Position numbers and translations under genes: made by a program. Of a stretch of 36,949 bases of DNA, positions 1-8,030 are shown piece by piece (the stretch's first letter is position 1; every line of letters starts with the position of its first letter). Source of the stretch: Magnetococcales bacterium (GTDB lineage Bacteria > Pseudomonadota > Magnetococcia > Magnetococcales > Magnetaquicoccaceae); the NCBI GenBank assembly GCA_015231915.1, contig JADGAR010000037.1, forward strand, positions 1-36,949, read 5' to 3'. The notes under the pieces were generated by a model. The model was not told the DNA's origin. It worked only from the letters and a program-made list of their open reading frames with translations, and made no database searches.

Positions 1-21
1 GGGCTTCGCCCTTGGATCCCA

Positions 22-42
22 CCAGGGGGATAATCCCCCTGG
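22..42. repeat. Perfect hairpin at left edge, possibly part of an interspersed repeat
   Basis: Positions 22-30 and 34-42 form a perfect 9-bp inverted repeat around a 3-base loop (TAA), flanked by further complementary GG/CC-rich bases. It lies downstream of bioA, but neither strand has a T-run after it, so it is not a classical intrinsic terminator. C/G-rich hairpins of this style are often dispersed many times in a genome. That this one is dispersed is inference, since only one copy lies in the window. Confidence 0.5.
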
Positions 43-84
43 ACCCGTAATAATTCTTGAAAACCAAATCTTCCGAACCTGTCG

Positions 85-96
85 CGGTTTAAACCG
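85..96. repeat. 12-bp perfect palindrome downstream of bioA
   Basis: CGGTTTAAACCG is a perfect self-complementary sequence about 40 bases past the bioA stop codon. It could be a protein-binding site for whatever lies to the left of the window, or chance. The gene-free stretch 1-135 holds only this and the hairpin at 22-42. Confidence 0.3.
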
Positions 97-135
97 AGCC
101 TATGTATGATGGCCGAAACGATAATCAAGGCCGAA

Positions 136-1449
136 TTATCGAAACCGATCCAGCGCGTCCCGCATCCCGTCCCAGCCCCGGTGCAGCTCTTCCGGGGCGA
201 TGCAATAAGGCGGCATCAGATAAAGAACAGCCCCCAATGGCCGGATGATCAGGCCCCGGTCCAGAAAAAAGCGAATCAGGCGCGGGGTGGCCGAAGAGGC
301 GTAACCCGACTCCGGCATGACCAGTTCCAGGGCGGCGATGGCCCCCATGACCCGGGGATGACGCATGGCGGGATGGCCGGTCAATCCGGCCAGCCGTTCC
401 CGATGGAGCGCCTCGATGGCGGCCACCCGCTCCAGGGTCTGTTCGGTTTCGAACAACGCAAGCGAAGCCAATGCCGCCGCGCAGCCGAGTCCGTTGGCCG
501 TGAAGGAGTGGCCATGGGCCAGCGCCCGGTCGAAGGTCTCCCCCAGAAACGCCGCGTAAATCTCCTCCCGGCAGGCGGTCACTGCCATGGGCAGAAAGCC
601 GCCGGTCAACCCCTTGGAAAGACAGATCATGTCCGGGGCGATCCCTGCCTTGCCGCAGGCAAACATGGTGCCGGTGCGACCGAAGCCGGTCATCACCTCG
701 TCGGCAATCAGCAGAATGCCGGCCTGGCGTATTTTTTCGGCAAATGTTTGCAGGAATTTCGGTCGGCACATCCGCATTCCCGCCGCGCCTTGCGCCAGGG
801 GTTCGAAGATCGCCGCTGCGCACGCCTGTCCATGCCGCTCCAGATAGCCATCCAGGACGCGCAGGGCCTCTGTCTCTTTTTGTTCCACTTCCTGGTCCTG
901 CTCCCAGGTGGCGGGAAAGGGAAGAAAATCCACCTCGAAAAGCAGCGGAGCAAAACTGGAGAAAAAACCGGAATTGCGGCTGGCGGACATCGCCCCCACC
1001 GTGTCGCCGTGATACCCCCCCTCGAAGGCCAGGAAGCGGGTGCGCTCCCGGCCCAGGTTGCGCCAGTATTGGCAGGCCATTTTCAAGGCCACCTCCACTG
1101 CCGTGGAGCCGTCATCCGAAAAGAAAATCCTGGTCAGCCCTTCCGGCAGTCGGGCGGTCAGGGCCTCTGCAAGGCGTACTGCCGGTTCGTGGGTGAAACC
1201 GGCGAAGATCACCTGTTCCAGGGTTTCCGCCTGTCGGGCGATGGCTGCGGCGATGGCCGGGTGGGCATGGCCATGGATGGCGACCCACCACGAGGCGATG
1301 AGATCCAGATAGTCGCGACCGTCCATCCCGCGCAGCCAGGCCCCCTTGCCGGAGGCGATGGCCAGTGGCGCTGGGGCGGTGGCCTGCTGGGTGTAGGGGT
1401 GCCAGAGGTGTTTGCGGTCCAGGGCGAGCAGGCGTTCCAGGTCTGTCAT
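136..1449 (-). CDS. bioA: Adenosylmethionine-8-amino-7-oxononanoate aminotransferase BioA
   Basis: BioA is a cytoplasmic PLP enzyme that moves the amino group of S-adenosylmethionine to 7-keto-8-aminopelargonate, giving 7,8-diaminopelargonate for biotin synthesis. The 437-aa length is normal for the family. Visible hallmarks are the N-terminal WHPYT segment (about residues 16-20), the GGYHG motif near 144-148 that stacks on PLP, the D-E-V pair at 250-252, and the PLP-binding lysine K279 in LSKGLTGG. The start ATG overlaps the bioD stop by 4 nt (ATGA), so bioD and bioA are translationally coupled. It is the last gene of bioB-bioD-bioA on the minus strand. No bioF, bioC or bioH is seen in the window; they may lie to the left or elsewhere. 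Confidence 0.97.
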   Translation of the reverse strand: MTDLERLLALDRKHLWHPYTQQATAPAPLAIASGKGAWLRGMDGRDYLDLIASWWVAIHGHAHPAIAAAIARQAETLEQVIFAGFTHEPAVRLAEALTARLPEGLTRIFFSDDGSTAVEVALKMACQYWRNLGRERTRFLAFEGGYHGDTVGAMSASRNSGFFSSFAPLLFEVDFLPFPATWEQDQEVEQKETEALRVLDGYLERHGQACAAAIFEPLAQGAAGMRMCRPKFLQTFAEKIRQAGILLIADEVMTGFGRTGTMFACGKAGIAPDMICLSKGLTGGFLPMAVTACREEIYAAFLGETFDRALAHGHSFTANGLGCAAALASLALFETEQTLERVAAIEALHRERLAGLTGHPAMRHPRVMGAIAALELVMPESGYASSATPRLIRFFLDRGLIIRPLGAVLYLMPPYCIAPEELHRGWDGMRDALDRFR

Positions 1450-2066
1450 GGGGCCTCGTCACAAAAGGGAACGGCCATCAGGGAGGCCCTGGTGAGGGGT
1501 TCCAGCCGGGGAATCTCGGCCAGGATGCGCACCCGACCGAAGCGGGCGATGGCCTCCCGGTTGACGGCGTCAGGGGGGCCGGAGAGGATCGCGCCCCAGA
1601 CCTGCAACCCCCGCGCGCGCAGGCATTCGAGGCTCATCAGGGAGTGGTTGATGGTCCCAAGGGCGGTGCGGGCGACCAGAACCACCGGCAATCCCAGCCT
1701 TGCCATGAGATCCACCATGCGCGCCTCGTCGTTCAGGGGGGCCAGCACCCCTCCGGCCCCTTCCACGATCAGGGGGCAGGGGGCAACCGGTGCCAGGAAA
1801 TCGTCCAGGCCGATGTGTACGCCGTCCCGGCGCGCCGCCTCGTGGGGGGAGAGGGGGTGGGTCAGCCGAAACCGTTCCGGAAAGACGGCGGCCCCGCTCA
1901 GACGGCGCACGAAGTCGCTGTCGCACTCTTCTTCCAGGCCCGACTGCACCGGTTTCCAGTAGGCCGCCGACCATTTTTGCGCCAGCCAGGCAGCGGCGAC
2001 GCTCTTGCCCACGCCGGTATCGGTGCCGGTGACGAAGAGGCCCCGTTCGGGAGGGTCAATGTTCAT
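1446..2066 (-). CDS. bioD: Dethiobiotin synthetase BioD
   Basis: BioD closes the ureido ring: diaminopelargonate + CO2 + ATP gives dethiobiotin. The P-loop GTDTGVGKS lies at residues 14-22, with K21 as the ATP-binding lysine. The KPVQSG segment follows, and EGAGGVLAPL near the middle is the Mg/ATP region typical of the family. An upstream in-frame ATG at 2093 exists, but the start at 2066 puts the P-loop at its usual distance from the N-terminus and gives about 206 aa. The gene then overlaps the bioB stop by 11 nt; its own stop overlaps bioA by 4 nt. All catalytic landmarks appear intact. Confidence 0.95.
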   Translation of the reverse strand: MNIDPPERGLFVTGTDTGVGKSVAAAWLAQKWSAAYWKPVQSGLEEECDSDFVRRLSGAAVFPERFRLTHPLSPHEAARRDGVHIGLDDFLAPVAPCPLIVEGAGGVLAPLNDEARMVDLMARLGLPVVLVARTALGTINHSLMSLECLRARGLQVWGAILSGPPDAVNREAIARFGRVRILAEIPRLEPLTRASLMAVPFCDEAP

Positions 2067-3051
2067 CCACCCGTTCCACGGTAAAGCCGGCATCGCGGAT
2101 CATCGCCATGGTCCGGTTGGCCGAGTGGCCGGCGGTGTTGAGATACCCTTCGGCGAACAAGGAGTTGGCGGGATAGAGGGCCAGGGATTCCAGGCCGCGC
2201 AGGTTGGCCTCCCGGCCTCCGGCAGCGCGGATCTCGGCGGCAGGATTGAGAAAACGGAACAGACACAACGTGCGCAGACAACGCTCCGGGGTGAGGTGGT
2301 TCTGTTCGCCCAGGCGCGCGCCAGGGGCATGCACGTAGAAATTGACCGGAATGGAGCGGGCAGCGAGCCGATGCAGGACCGTGGCCACCTCCACCACCTC
2401 CTCCGGGGTTTCGCCCATGCCGACGATGATCCCGCTGCACACCTCCAGTCCAACGCTTTTGGCCGCCTCCAGGGTGGCCACCCGGTCGGCGTAGGAGTGG
2501 GTGCGGCAGATGGTCCCATAGCGTTCTTCGGCGGTGTTGAGGTTGTGGTTGTAGCGGTCCAGTCCGGCGGCTTTCAACCGTTCCGCCTGTTGCCGGTCGA
2601 TGAATCCGGCGGACAGGCAGACCTCCATGGGGAAGCGTTGTTTCAGGCGGCTTACCACTTGCGCCAGGTGGGTGATGCGCTCCTCGCCCGGTCCCCGTCC
2701 GGAGAGCACCAGGCAGTAGCGGTAGGCCCCGGAGGCGTGCGCCCGTTCCGCCTCTTCCAGGATGGCCTCATCGGATTTCATGCGCCAGACCGGGATGGCG
2801 TCGGTGGCGCTCGCCGATTGGGAGCAGTAGTTGCAATCCTCCGGACAGAGGCCGTTTTGCACATTGTTGAGAATATGGACCCGCACCCCCAGCCCGAAAT
2901 GGTGTTTTCGCACGCGGAAGGCCGCGTCCAGCAAGGGCAGCAACGGCACCTCCGGGTCGGTCAGCACCCGCAAGGCGTCTTCCATGGCGATTTTTTCGCC
3001 ATGGAGCGCCGCCATTTCCAGCTTGTGACAGAATTCCCGTTGCTTAGGCAT
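2056..3051 (-). CDS. bioB: Biotin synthase BioB (radical SAM)
   Basis: BioB inserts sulfur into dethiobiotin using S-adenosylmethionine and two iron-sulfur clusters. The radical-SAM motif CxxxCxxC is seen at C69, C73 and C76 (CPEDCNYC), and further conserved cysteines occur in YRYCLVLSGRG, EVCLSAG and EVCSGIIVG. About 331 aa from this start, close to the family's usual 320-350. The frame is open to 3108, but I chose the ATG at 3051 because a good Shine-Dalgarno (GAGGGA) precedes it and the extra residues would be atypical. It is the first gene of bioBDA, 117 nt downstream of the patatin gene on the same strand. A biotin repressor site could not be recognised with confidence. Confidence 0.97.
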   Translation of the reverse strand: MPKQREFCHKLEMAALHGEKIAMEDALRVLTDPEVPLLPLLDAAFRVRKHHFGLGVRVHILNNVQNGLCPEDCNYCSQSASATDAIPVWRMKSDEAILEEAERAHASGAYRYCLVLSGRGPGEERITHLAQVVSRLKQRFPMEVCLSAGFIDRQQAERLKAAGLDRYNHNLNTAEERYGTICRTHSYADRVATLEAAKSVGLEVCSGIIVGMGETPEEVVEVATVLHRLAARSIPVNFYVHAPGARLGEQNHLTPERCLRTLCLFRFLNPAAEIRAAGGREANLRGLESLALYPANSLFAEGYLNTAGHSANRTMAMIRDAGFTVERVDEH

Positions 3052-3168
3052 CCGTTCCCTCGTGGTGTTGCGATGGCTCCTGATCGTGCAGGATAGCAAT
3101 CTCTCCACCCGGAAGGAAGCAAAAACCGCCGCGTGTCCGTTTGCGCGATGGTGCGGGACACCATGGTA

Positions 3169-5268
3169 TTATAAGTTATACCCTTTGAAAAACACCTCTT
3201 TGGCCACGTGATGGCCCAGGGAGCGGTAGGCTTCGAACTGCTCTTCGTCGAAGAACTGGTCCAGGGTGGTTTCGTGGGGGAAATCCGGGTGGCGCGCCTT
3301 GTAGTGCTGGATATTGATATCCTCTTGCTTGCAGAGGGAGGCCTTGATGTAGAGCAGGGTCCCCACGCTGTTGTCGTTGGCATAGCGAATTTTCCCGGTG
3401 GCGCAATGGCGCGTTCCGTTGCGCAATGCCAGCATTTCGTCGGCATCCATCTCGATATGGACGTTGAGATTGATGCGCGCCAGGCGGATGGTGGTGGCCA
3501 GTCCCTCGAATTCCAGTTTCGGGTCCGCCTCTCCGTCCAGGGCCACGATCAGGCGGCATTGCCTCTGCAACAAAGGATAGATGGCAAGGTTTTCGATGTG
3601 TCCGCCATCGGAGACGTTGATGAAGGCATCATCGTGGGGTGACAGGGTCGAAAAGGCCTCGTTGAAGAGATATTTGCGCGGCGGAGACCACCAATACTTG
3701 ATCGCCATTTTGAAGAACCAATTTGTGCAGTTTTCCTCGAAGCACTTTGGATTGGGAAGCCAGTAGCCGAGCCGGATATTGAGAAAGGTCATCAATGCCG
3801 TCAGGGGTTTCATGGTGAAGGTGCCCATGTTGGGCGAGAAGGCCGCACCGGAGATGGCCATGGCGGTGCCCAGATTGAGCCAGGGGTCGGCCTTCTCCAT
3901 GGCGGTCGTCCGGCAGTAGCCGGTCAGTTCCGAGCCGACCCACTCCCTGCTGAAGAGAAAGAAATCCGCCGTGCGTCCGCGCATGACGTAATCGTCCTCA
4001 TTGTCGGATTGGCCGTCCGTGCGGGTGACGTTCACGGCGGCATTGATCAGGTGGTAAGGGGCATCGTTGAACTTCAGATGGCTGAGTTTCAGTTCGTCGT
4101 TGTGCCCTGGCGCCACCTTTTGCCAATCCGGCTGGCCAGGTTTGATCAGATAGGCGCGGCTCAAACGATCCCGATAGAAAACATGCAGGGAGTATTTGTT
4201 GATATTGAAGAATATGCCAATCGCGAAGAGAAACGCGCCCGCAACGGCGAGGAAAATCCAGTAGGAGGTAGAGTTGTCGGGATGGGTGATGTGCGAGGCA
4301 CAGGCATTCCAGCACAGGCCGGGCATCATCAGCCAGAGGGTCAGACTCCAGAAGAAAAGGGGAACCACAATGGTCGCGATACCCAGAGCGACGTATTTGC
4401 CGAATGGAATGCCCTCGGTCGTATTCTCGCTCTTTTTGATTTTGTTGATGAAGAGATAGACGCTGCTGGCGGCGGTTCCCAGTGCGCTGACCAACTTGCC
4501 GCTATTTTCGTCCAGTTGTTCGTGCAGGTTGAAAAATAACCTCATGGCATGCGGTTGCAGTTCCACGAAAAAGATCACCCCCAGCAGAAGCAGAAACAAT
4601 CCCATGATATCCTTTGTGCTCATGTCCCGAATATCCCAGGTGGCGTGATGATTGTCGGAATCGGCTGCAAAGGCGATATGCATCACCATGAACAAAACGG
4701 CAACGACGCAGGCCATGACCTTGGTGGCCAAAAAATCGGTTCCCAGGCTCGGCATCACGACGATGCCTGCTGCCGCCAGCCACAGAATGAACGGCAGCAC
4801 CAGCAGCATGTTGAAGAGCAGGCCCCGAATGAAGATGGCCAGCATGCGCATGTTGTCGAGCAGGCTGCCCGATGGGGCCAGATAATTGGAAAAATTGCGC
4901 AGGTGCTGAAAAGGGCGCGATTCCACCTGTTTGCCATGCGTGAATGGAAATTCCGGGTTGCATTTGCTCGCGGTACTGGCCGTATACCAGGAGGTCAGGC
5001 AGGATCCCAGGAATCCGCCGCCCGAGACCGTGGAAAGATAGTCGAATTGCGGGTAGAGACCGCGTTCGCCGAGATATTGCACGATGCCAAGGCTGAAGGT
5101 GGCGGAACGGATGCCGCCTCCCGATATGGCCAGACCGGTGCGATCCTTGGGGGAGTTGTCTTGATCTTTATGCAACTTTTCGAGCAATGACCGGCCAGGT
5201 TGCTGTTCGCGCAGCTGGCTGTATTCTGATTCATAATCGAAGGTCTTTGAATAGTTTTTTTCGTCCAT
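3169..5268 (-). CDS. Patatin-like phospholipase with central membrane segments
   Basis: A 699-aa patatin-family protein, predicted to hydrolyse acyl esters of lipids with a Ser-Asp dyad. The oxyanion-hole motif GGGIR is at residues 50-54, the nucleophile serine is probably S82 in TVSGGG (a variant of G-x-S-x-G), and the catalytic Asp is about D554 in VSDGG. Between the two halves lie several hydrophobic segments, roughly residues 145-370, so the enzyme is probably anchored in the inner membrane with its active site split around the membrane region. The ATG at 5268 is preceded by AGAGGA; the frame continues upstream to 5397 but through AT-rich DNA that looks like a promoter. Substrate unknown. 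Gene context (bioBDA downstream) gives no clear functional link. Confidence 0.88.
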   Translation of the reverse strand: MDEKNYSKTFDYESEYSQLREQQPGRSLLEKLHKDQDNSPKDRTGLAISGGGIRSATFSLGIVQYLGERGLYPQFDYLSTVSGGGFLGSCLTSWYTASTASKCNPEFPFTHGKQVESRPFQHLRNFSNYLAPSGSLLDNMRMLAIFIRGLLFNMLLVLPFILWLAAAGIVVMPSLGTDFLATKVMACVVAVLFMVMHIAFAADSDNHHATWDIRDMSTKDIMGLFLLLLGVIFFVELQPHAMRLFFNLHEQLDENSGKLVSALGTAASSVYLFINKIKKSENTTEGIPFGKYVALGIATIVVPLFFWSLTLWLMMPGLCWNACASHITHPDNSTSYWIFLAVAGAFLFAIGIFFNINKYSLHVFYRDRLSRAYLIKPGQPDWQKVAPGHNDELKLSHLKFNDAPYHLINAAVNVTRTDGQSDNEDDYVMRGRTADFFLFSREWVGSELTGYCRTTAMEKADPWLNLGTAMAISGAAFSPNMGTFTMKPLTALMTFLNIRLGYWLPNPKCFEENCTNWFFKMAIKYWWSPPRKYLFNEAFSTLSPHDDAFINVSDGGHIENLAIYPLLQRQCRLIVALDGEADPKLEFEGLATTIRLARINLNVHIEMDADEMLALRNGTRHCATGKIRYANDNSVGTLLYIKASLCKQEDINIQHYKARHPDFPHETTLDQFFDEEQFEAYRSLGHHVAKEVFFKGYNL

Positions 5269-5334
5269 ATCGTCCTCTTTCTTTAATATTGTCGTTTGTT
5301 GAATGATATAAGATGAATATAGTCGACTTGGATT

Positions 5335-5363
5335 AATATAAACGCAACAGATGCGCATTGCAA
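5335..5363 (-). promoter_or_regulatory. Candidate sigma70-type promoter for the patatin gene
   Basis: Reading the minus strand, TTGCAA (5363-5358) and TATATT (5340-5335) are separated by 17 bases. The -35 matches consensus at 4 of 6 and the -10 at 5 of 6. It sits in an AT-rich island (about 5275-5345) that contrasts with the GC-rich surroundings, about 70 bases before the chosen start codon. The rest of the 190-base gap holds a 6-bp inverted repeat (5408-5413 / 5423-5428) without a T-run. Confidence 0.5.
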
Positions 5364-5460
5364 GAATTTTTAGCAATGGCTCGCAAATTTCGCGCATGCG
5401 GTTCCAGGCCGCATGGGGATCGTGCGGCAGGGAGCATGGCCACGGGTTGTAGGGTGGAGA

Positions 5461-6171
5461 TCAGATTTCCTGTTCGGCGGGTTTGGCGGGCTTGCGCCAG
5501 GGTGAGGCAGGTTTTGGGGCGCTCTTGCCGGGGGTGGGTTGCCAGTTCTTGGCCATTTCCTGTGCCTGGGTGAGCTGTTCCGGGGTCATTTTGGCGGTGA
5601 GCGCGTCGCGCATGCGAATGGCGGCACGGTTCCCTTTGCTGGCCGCCAGGTTGAACCAGAAGTGGGCGGTGACCACATCCCCAGGCACGCCCTGCCCGCG
5701 CAGATACAGCTCGCCCAGCTTTGCCTGCGCCGCCGGGTTGCCCTGATCGGCGCTGCGGCGGAACAAGCGGGCAGCCTCCTTGAAATCCTGCCTGACCCCT
5801 TCGCCGCGAACATGGAGCATGCCAAGGTTGGCCTGAGCCGTGGCATTCTCCTGGTTGGCCGCCAGTTGCAGCCACTTGACGGCCTCCTGGAGATCCTTGG
5901 CGACCCCTTCCCCGCGCAGATACATCACCCCCAGGTTGGACTGGGAGGCGGCATTGCCCTTCCCGGCGGCCCGGCGAAACCATTTGACCGCTTCCTGGTA
6001 GTCCTGCAACACCCCCCCTCTGCCCAGATAGTGCATCAGCCCAAGGGTGTTCTGCGCCGCGACATCCCCCTTCTCGGCGGCCTGGCGCAAGGCATCCGTC
6101 ACCCCGGCCCAGGCCGGCACGACCGCGAGCAACGTCCACCACATCACCAGCAGGACAAGAGGTCTTTTCAT
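5461..6171 (-). CDS. Secreted Sel1-repeat protein
   Basis: A 236-aa protein with an N-terminal signal peptide (MKRPLVLL... ending at AWA, about residue 23), then four complete Sel1-like repeats of about 36 residues (pattern A..G...AQ..LG..Y..G.GV..D...A..W...A) and a partial fifth. The tail is rich in Lys and Pro. Sel1 repeats are alpha-helical protein-binding scaffolds, here presumably in the periplasm. The ATG overlaps the stop of the multiheme cytochrome gene by 4 nt (ATGA), which settles the start and argues for coupled expression with the electron-transfer genes. It may help assemble or anchor that complex; this is inference from position. Confidence 0.88.
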   Translation of the reverse strand: MKRPLVLLVMWWTLLAVVPAWAGVTDALRQAAEKGDVAAQNTLGLMHYLGRGGVLQDYQEAVKWFRRAAGKGNAASQSNLGVMYLRGEGVAKDLQEAVKWLQLAANQENATAQANLGMLHVRGEGVRQDFKEAARLFRRSADQGNPAAQAKLGELYLRGQGVPGDVVTAHFWFNLAASKGNRAAIRMRDALTAKMTPEQLTQAQEMAKNWQPTPGKSAPKPASPWRKPAKPAEQEI

Positions 6172-8030
6172 GCCGTCAGTGCTCCGTGCAGGGTCAAAAC
6201 CAGCAGGATCAACCCGCAGCCGATGAGCAGCAGGCCAAGAAGTTTCGCTCCCCAAACCAGCGCCCGTGCAGGGGGCGGGACCAGGTGGCGTTCCAACGTG
6301 TGTGTGGCCAGCAGACGCTCATGGTAGGCCGGGTGTTCTCTGCGCAATTTCTCCTCGGCGTCGCTGCCGGTGAAGATCACGGTCTCCGGGGGCGGCAGCC
6401 GGGAAGGCAAAAAATGATTGTTGAAAAAGTGAATGGTAAACAAAAACACCGCCGCCAGAAAGGCCTCTTCGCCATGCAGCAGCAGGGCGACGTTGAAAAC
6501 CCATCCGCCGAAATGCTCGCCAGCCACATGGGGAAAGGCCAGCACCACCCCGCTTCCCCCGATCAGGGCCATGCCCCAGAAGACCGCCCAGTAGTCGAAT
6601 TTTTCGTAGTAGGTCCAGCGCTCGAAACGCGGTTTTTCGCCACGGCCCAGAAACCAGAGGAACATGGCGCGGCAGTCACGGAAATCCCGCCGGTTGGGCA
6701 GCAGGGAGTCGGGACCGAACCAGACGAAATTTTTATCGCGGATCAGGCGCGGCACAAGAATCAGCAGATGCAGGGCAAAAATCCCCGTCATCAAGAGCGC
6801 CGCGCCGCGATGAATCCAGCCCATGCTGGCCGGCCCGCCCATGAGTTTGGCCAGGACCGGCGCCCACGGGGCGTGGGCGTTGTGGAGGGTCATGCCCGTC
6901 ACCAGCAGCGTCATCACCGTCAGGGCGAACAGCAGATGGGCCGCCCGCCAGAACCAGGGGAAGCGTCGCACATGGCGTCCCGATGGGGCCGGGCGGGGGG
7001 TGTGGGGGCGTTCCCGCCACTCACGGCGGAACCAGAGCGCCGCATGAATCAGAAAAAAGAGCATCACCCCCCATGTCAGGCCGTGAATGAGGCGGGAGGC
7101 GATCCACATGCCGGGAAAACGATTTAAATCATCGGAATGGGCGTGCGGGGTGAAGGAGCCGAATCCAGTGGTCGCCAGCGGGCGTTTCTGGCCGTCGTGG
7201 CATTTCTGGCAGGTTTTCAGGCGGTTGCCGGGATGGATCGTGGCGCCGGGATCCTGCACGGCGCGGGTGGCGTGGCTGTCATGACAGTGAAAACAGTTGG
7301 CGGTGGCCTTGGCCCCCAGTCGGTTGGCCTGCCCGTGATAAAAACGGCGATAGCTGGCCAGATTGCGCGGATGACACTTGCCGCACGTCTCCGTGGCGTT
7401 TTGGGTGAAGGTGGGGATGTGGGACCCGGTAATGGCGTGGGTGTCATGACAATCCGTGCAGGTCGGGGCGCGGGGATTGTGTTTCTCCAGGAGTTCGACG
7501 CCGTGAATCGATGCGGCATAGCGCTCCAGAGGGTCGTCATGGCACTTGCCGCACAACGCCGGGATGTTCGCGCGCCACGCCGCGTGGGCCGGAGAGGCCT
7601 GGTCGCGGGGAATGGCGAAAAAATGGGTATCGTGACACTCGTGGCAGGTGGCGTTGGGGATGGTGGGATCGTCCGGATTGGGGCGGGCGTGGAACGATTG
7701 CCGGTAGTGATCGATGTTGCGCCTGATCCGCGCCTCTTTTTCCCCCATCCGTTTTTCGTGACAGGCAGCGCAGTCGATTTTCGGCGCCGTGCCCTGCTGG
7801 TGGGGGGGGTCGAGCGCGACGATCCCGGTGTGACACTCCCGGCATGCCATGCGGCCATGCACCCCTTGCGCATACCGTTCCCGGTGGATGGCTTGCAGGG
7901 GATGAGATTGGACCAAAAGCTCCCTGACGCCATCGTGACAGCGCCAACAGGCCTCGTTGTCGTCCGCCAGGGCCGGCGACGGCATCCAGGGCAACAGCTG
8001 CAGGATCAAAAATAGCAGGCGCGTGATCAC
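6168..8030 (-). CDS. Nonaheme cytochrome c / cytochrome b membrane fusion (CbcL-like architecture)
   Basis: 620 aa from a GTG start. A signal sequence (residues 1-22) leads into a periplasmic domain with nine CxxCH motifs, at C28, C63, C87, C129, C160, C191, C216, C246 and C274. From about 313 onward it is a cytochrome b561/FdnI-like membrane domain with several hydrophobic helices (about 313-333, 357-382, 404-427, 481-500, 513-536, 588-615) carrying histidines suitable for b hemes. This composition matches Geobacter CbcL, an inner-membrane quinone-linked cytochrome with nine c hemes plus a diheme b domain. The likely role is electron exchange between the quinone pool and periplasmic cytochromes. 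The GTG overlaps the upstream porin stop (GTGA) and puts a clean signal peptide at the N-terminus; an upstream ATG at 8192 would add an implausible Arg/His-rich leader. Confidence 0.87.
   Translation of the reverse strand: MITRLLFLILQLLPWMPSPALADDNEACWRCHDGVRELLVQSHPLQAIHRERYAQGVHGRMACRECHTGIVALDPPHQQGTAPKIDCAACHEKRMGEKEARIRRNIDHYRQSFHARPNPDDPTIPNATCHECHDTHFFAIPRDQASPAHAAWRANIPALCGKCHDDPLERYAASIHGVELLEKHNPRAPTCTDCHDTHAITGSHIPTFTQNATETCGKCHPRNLASYRRFYHGQANRLGAKATANCFHCHDSHATRAVQDPGATIHPGNRLKTCQKCHDGQKRPLATTGFGSFTPHAHSDDLNRFPGMWIASRLIHGLTWGVMLFFLIHAALWFRREWRERPHTPRPAPSGRHVRRFPWFWRAAHLLFALTVMTLLVTGMTLHNAHAPWAPVLAKLMGGPASMGWIHRGAALLMTGIFALHLLILVPRLIRDKNFVWFGPDSLLPNRRDFRDCRAMFLWFLGRGEKPRFERWTYYEKFDYWAVFWGMALIGGSGVVLAFPHVAGEHFGGWVFNVALLLHGEEAFLAAVFLFTIHFFNNHFLPSRLPPPETVIFTGSDAEEKLRREHPAYHERLLATHTLERHLVPPPARALVWGAKLLGLLLIGCGLILLVLTLHGALTA

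Noticed and set aside
106-1962. Long plus-strand open frame of 618 codons opposite bioA and bioD
   Set aside because: It is a high-GC shadow: no domain, no ribosome site, and the minus strand carries two intact enzymes with catalytic motifs.
3109-3168. Possible biotin repressor (BirA) operator before bioB
   Set aside because: A GCAAAC...GGTTTTTGC half-symmetry exists but matches the known box at only about half of positions on each side.
5408-5428. Hairpin after the Sel1 gene as terminator
   Set aside because: Only a 6-bp stem and no T-run on the minus strand.
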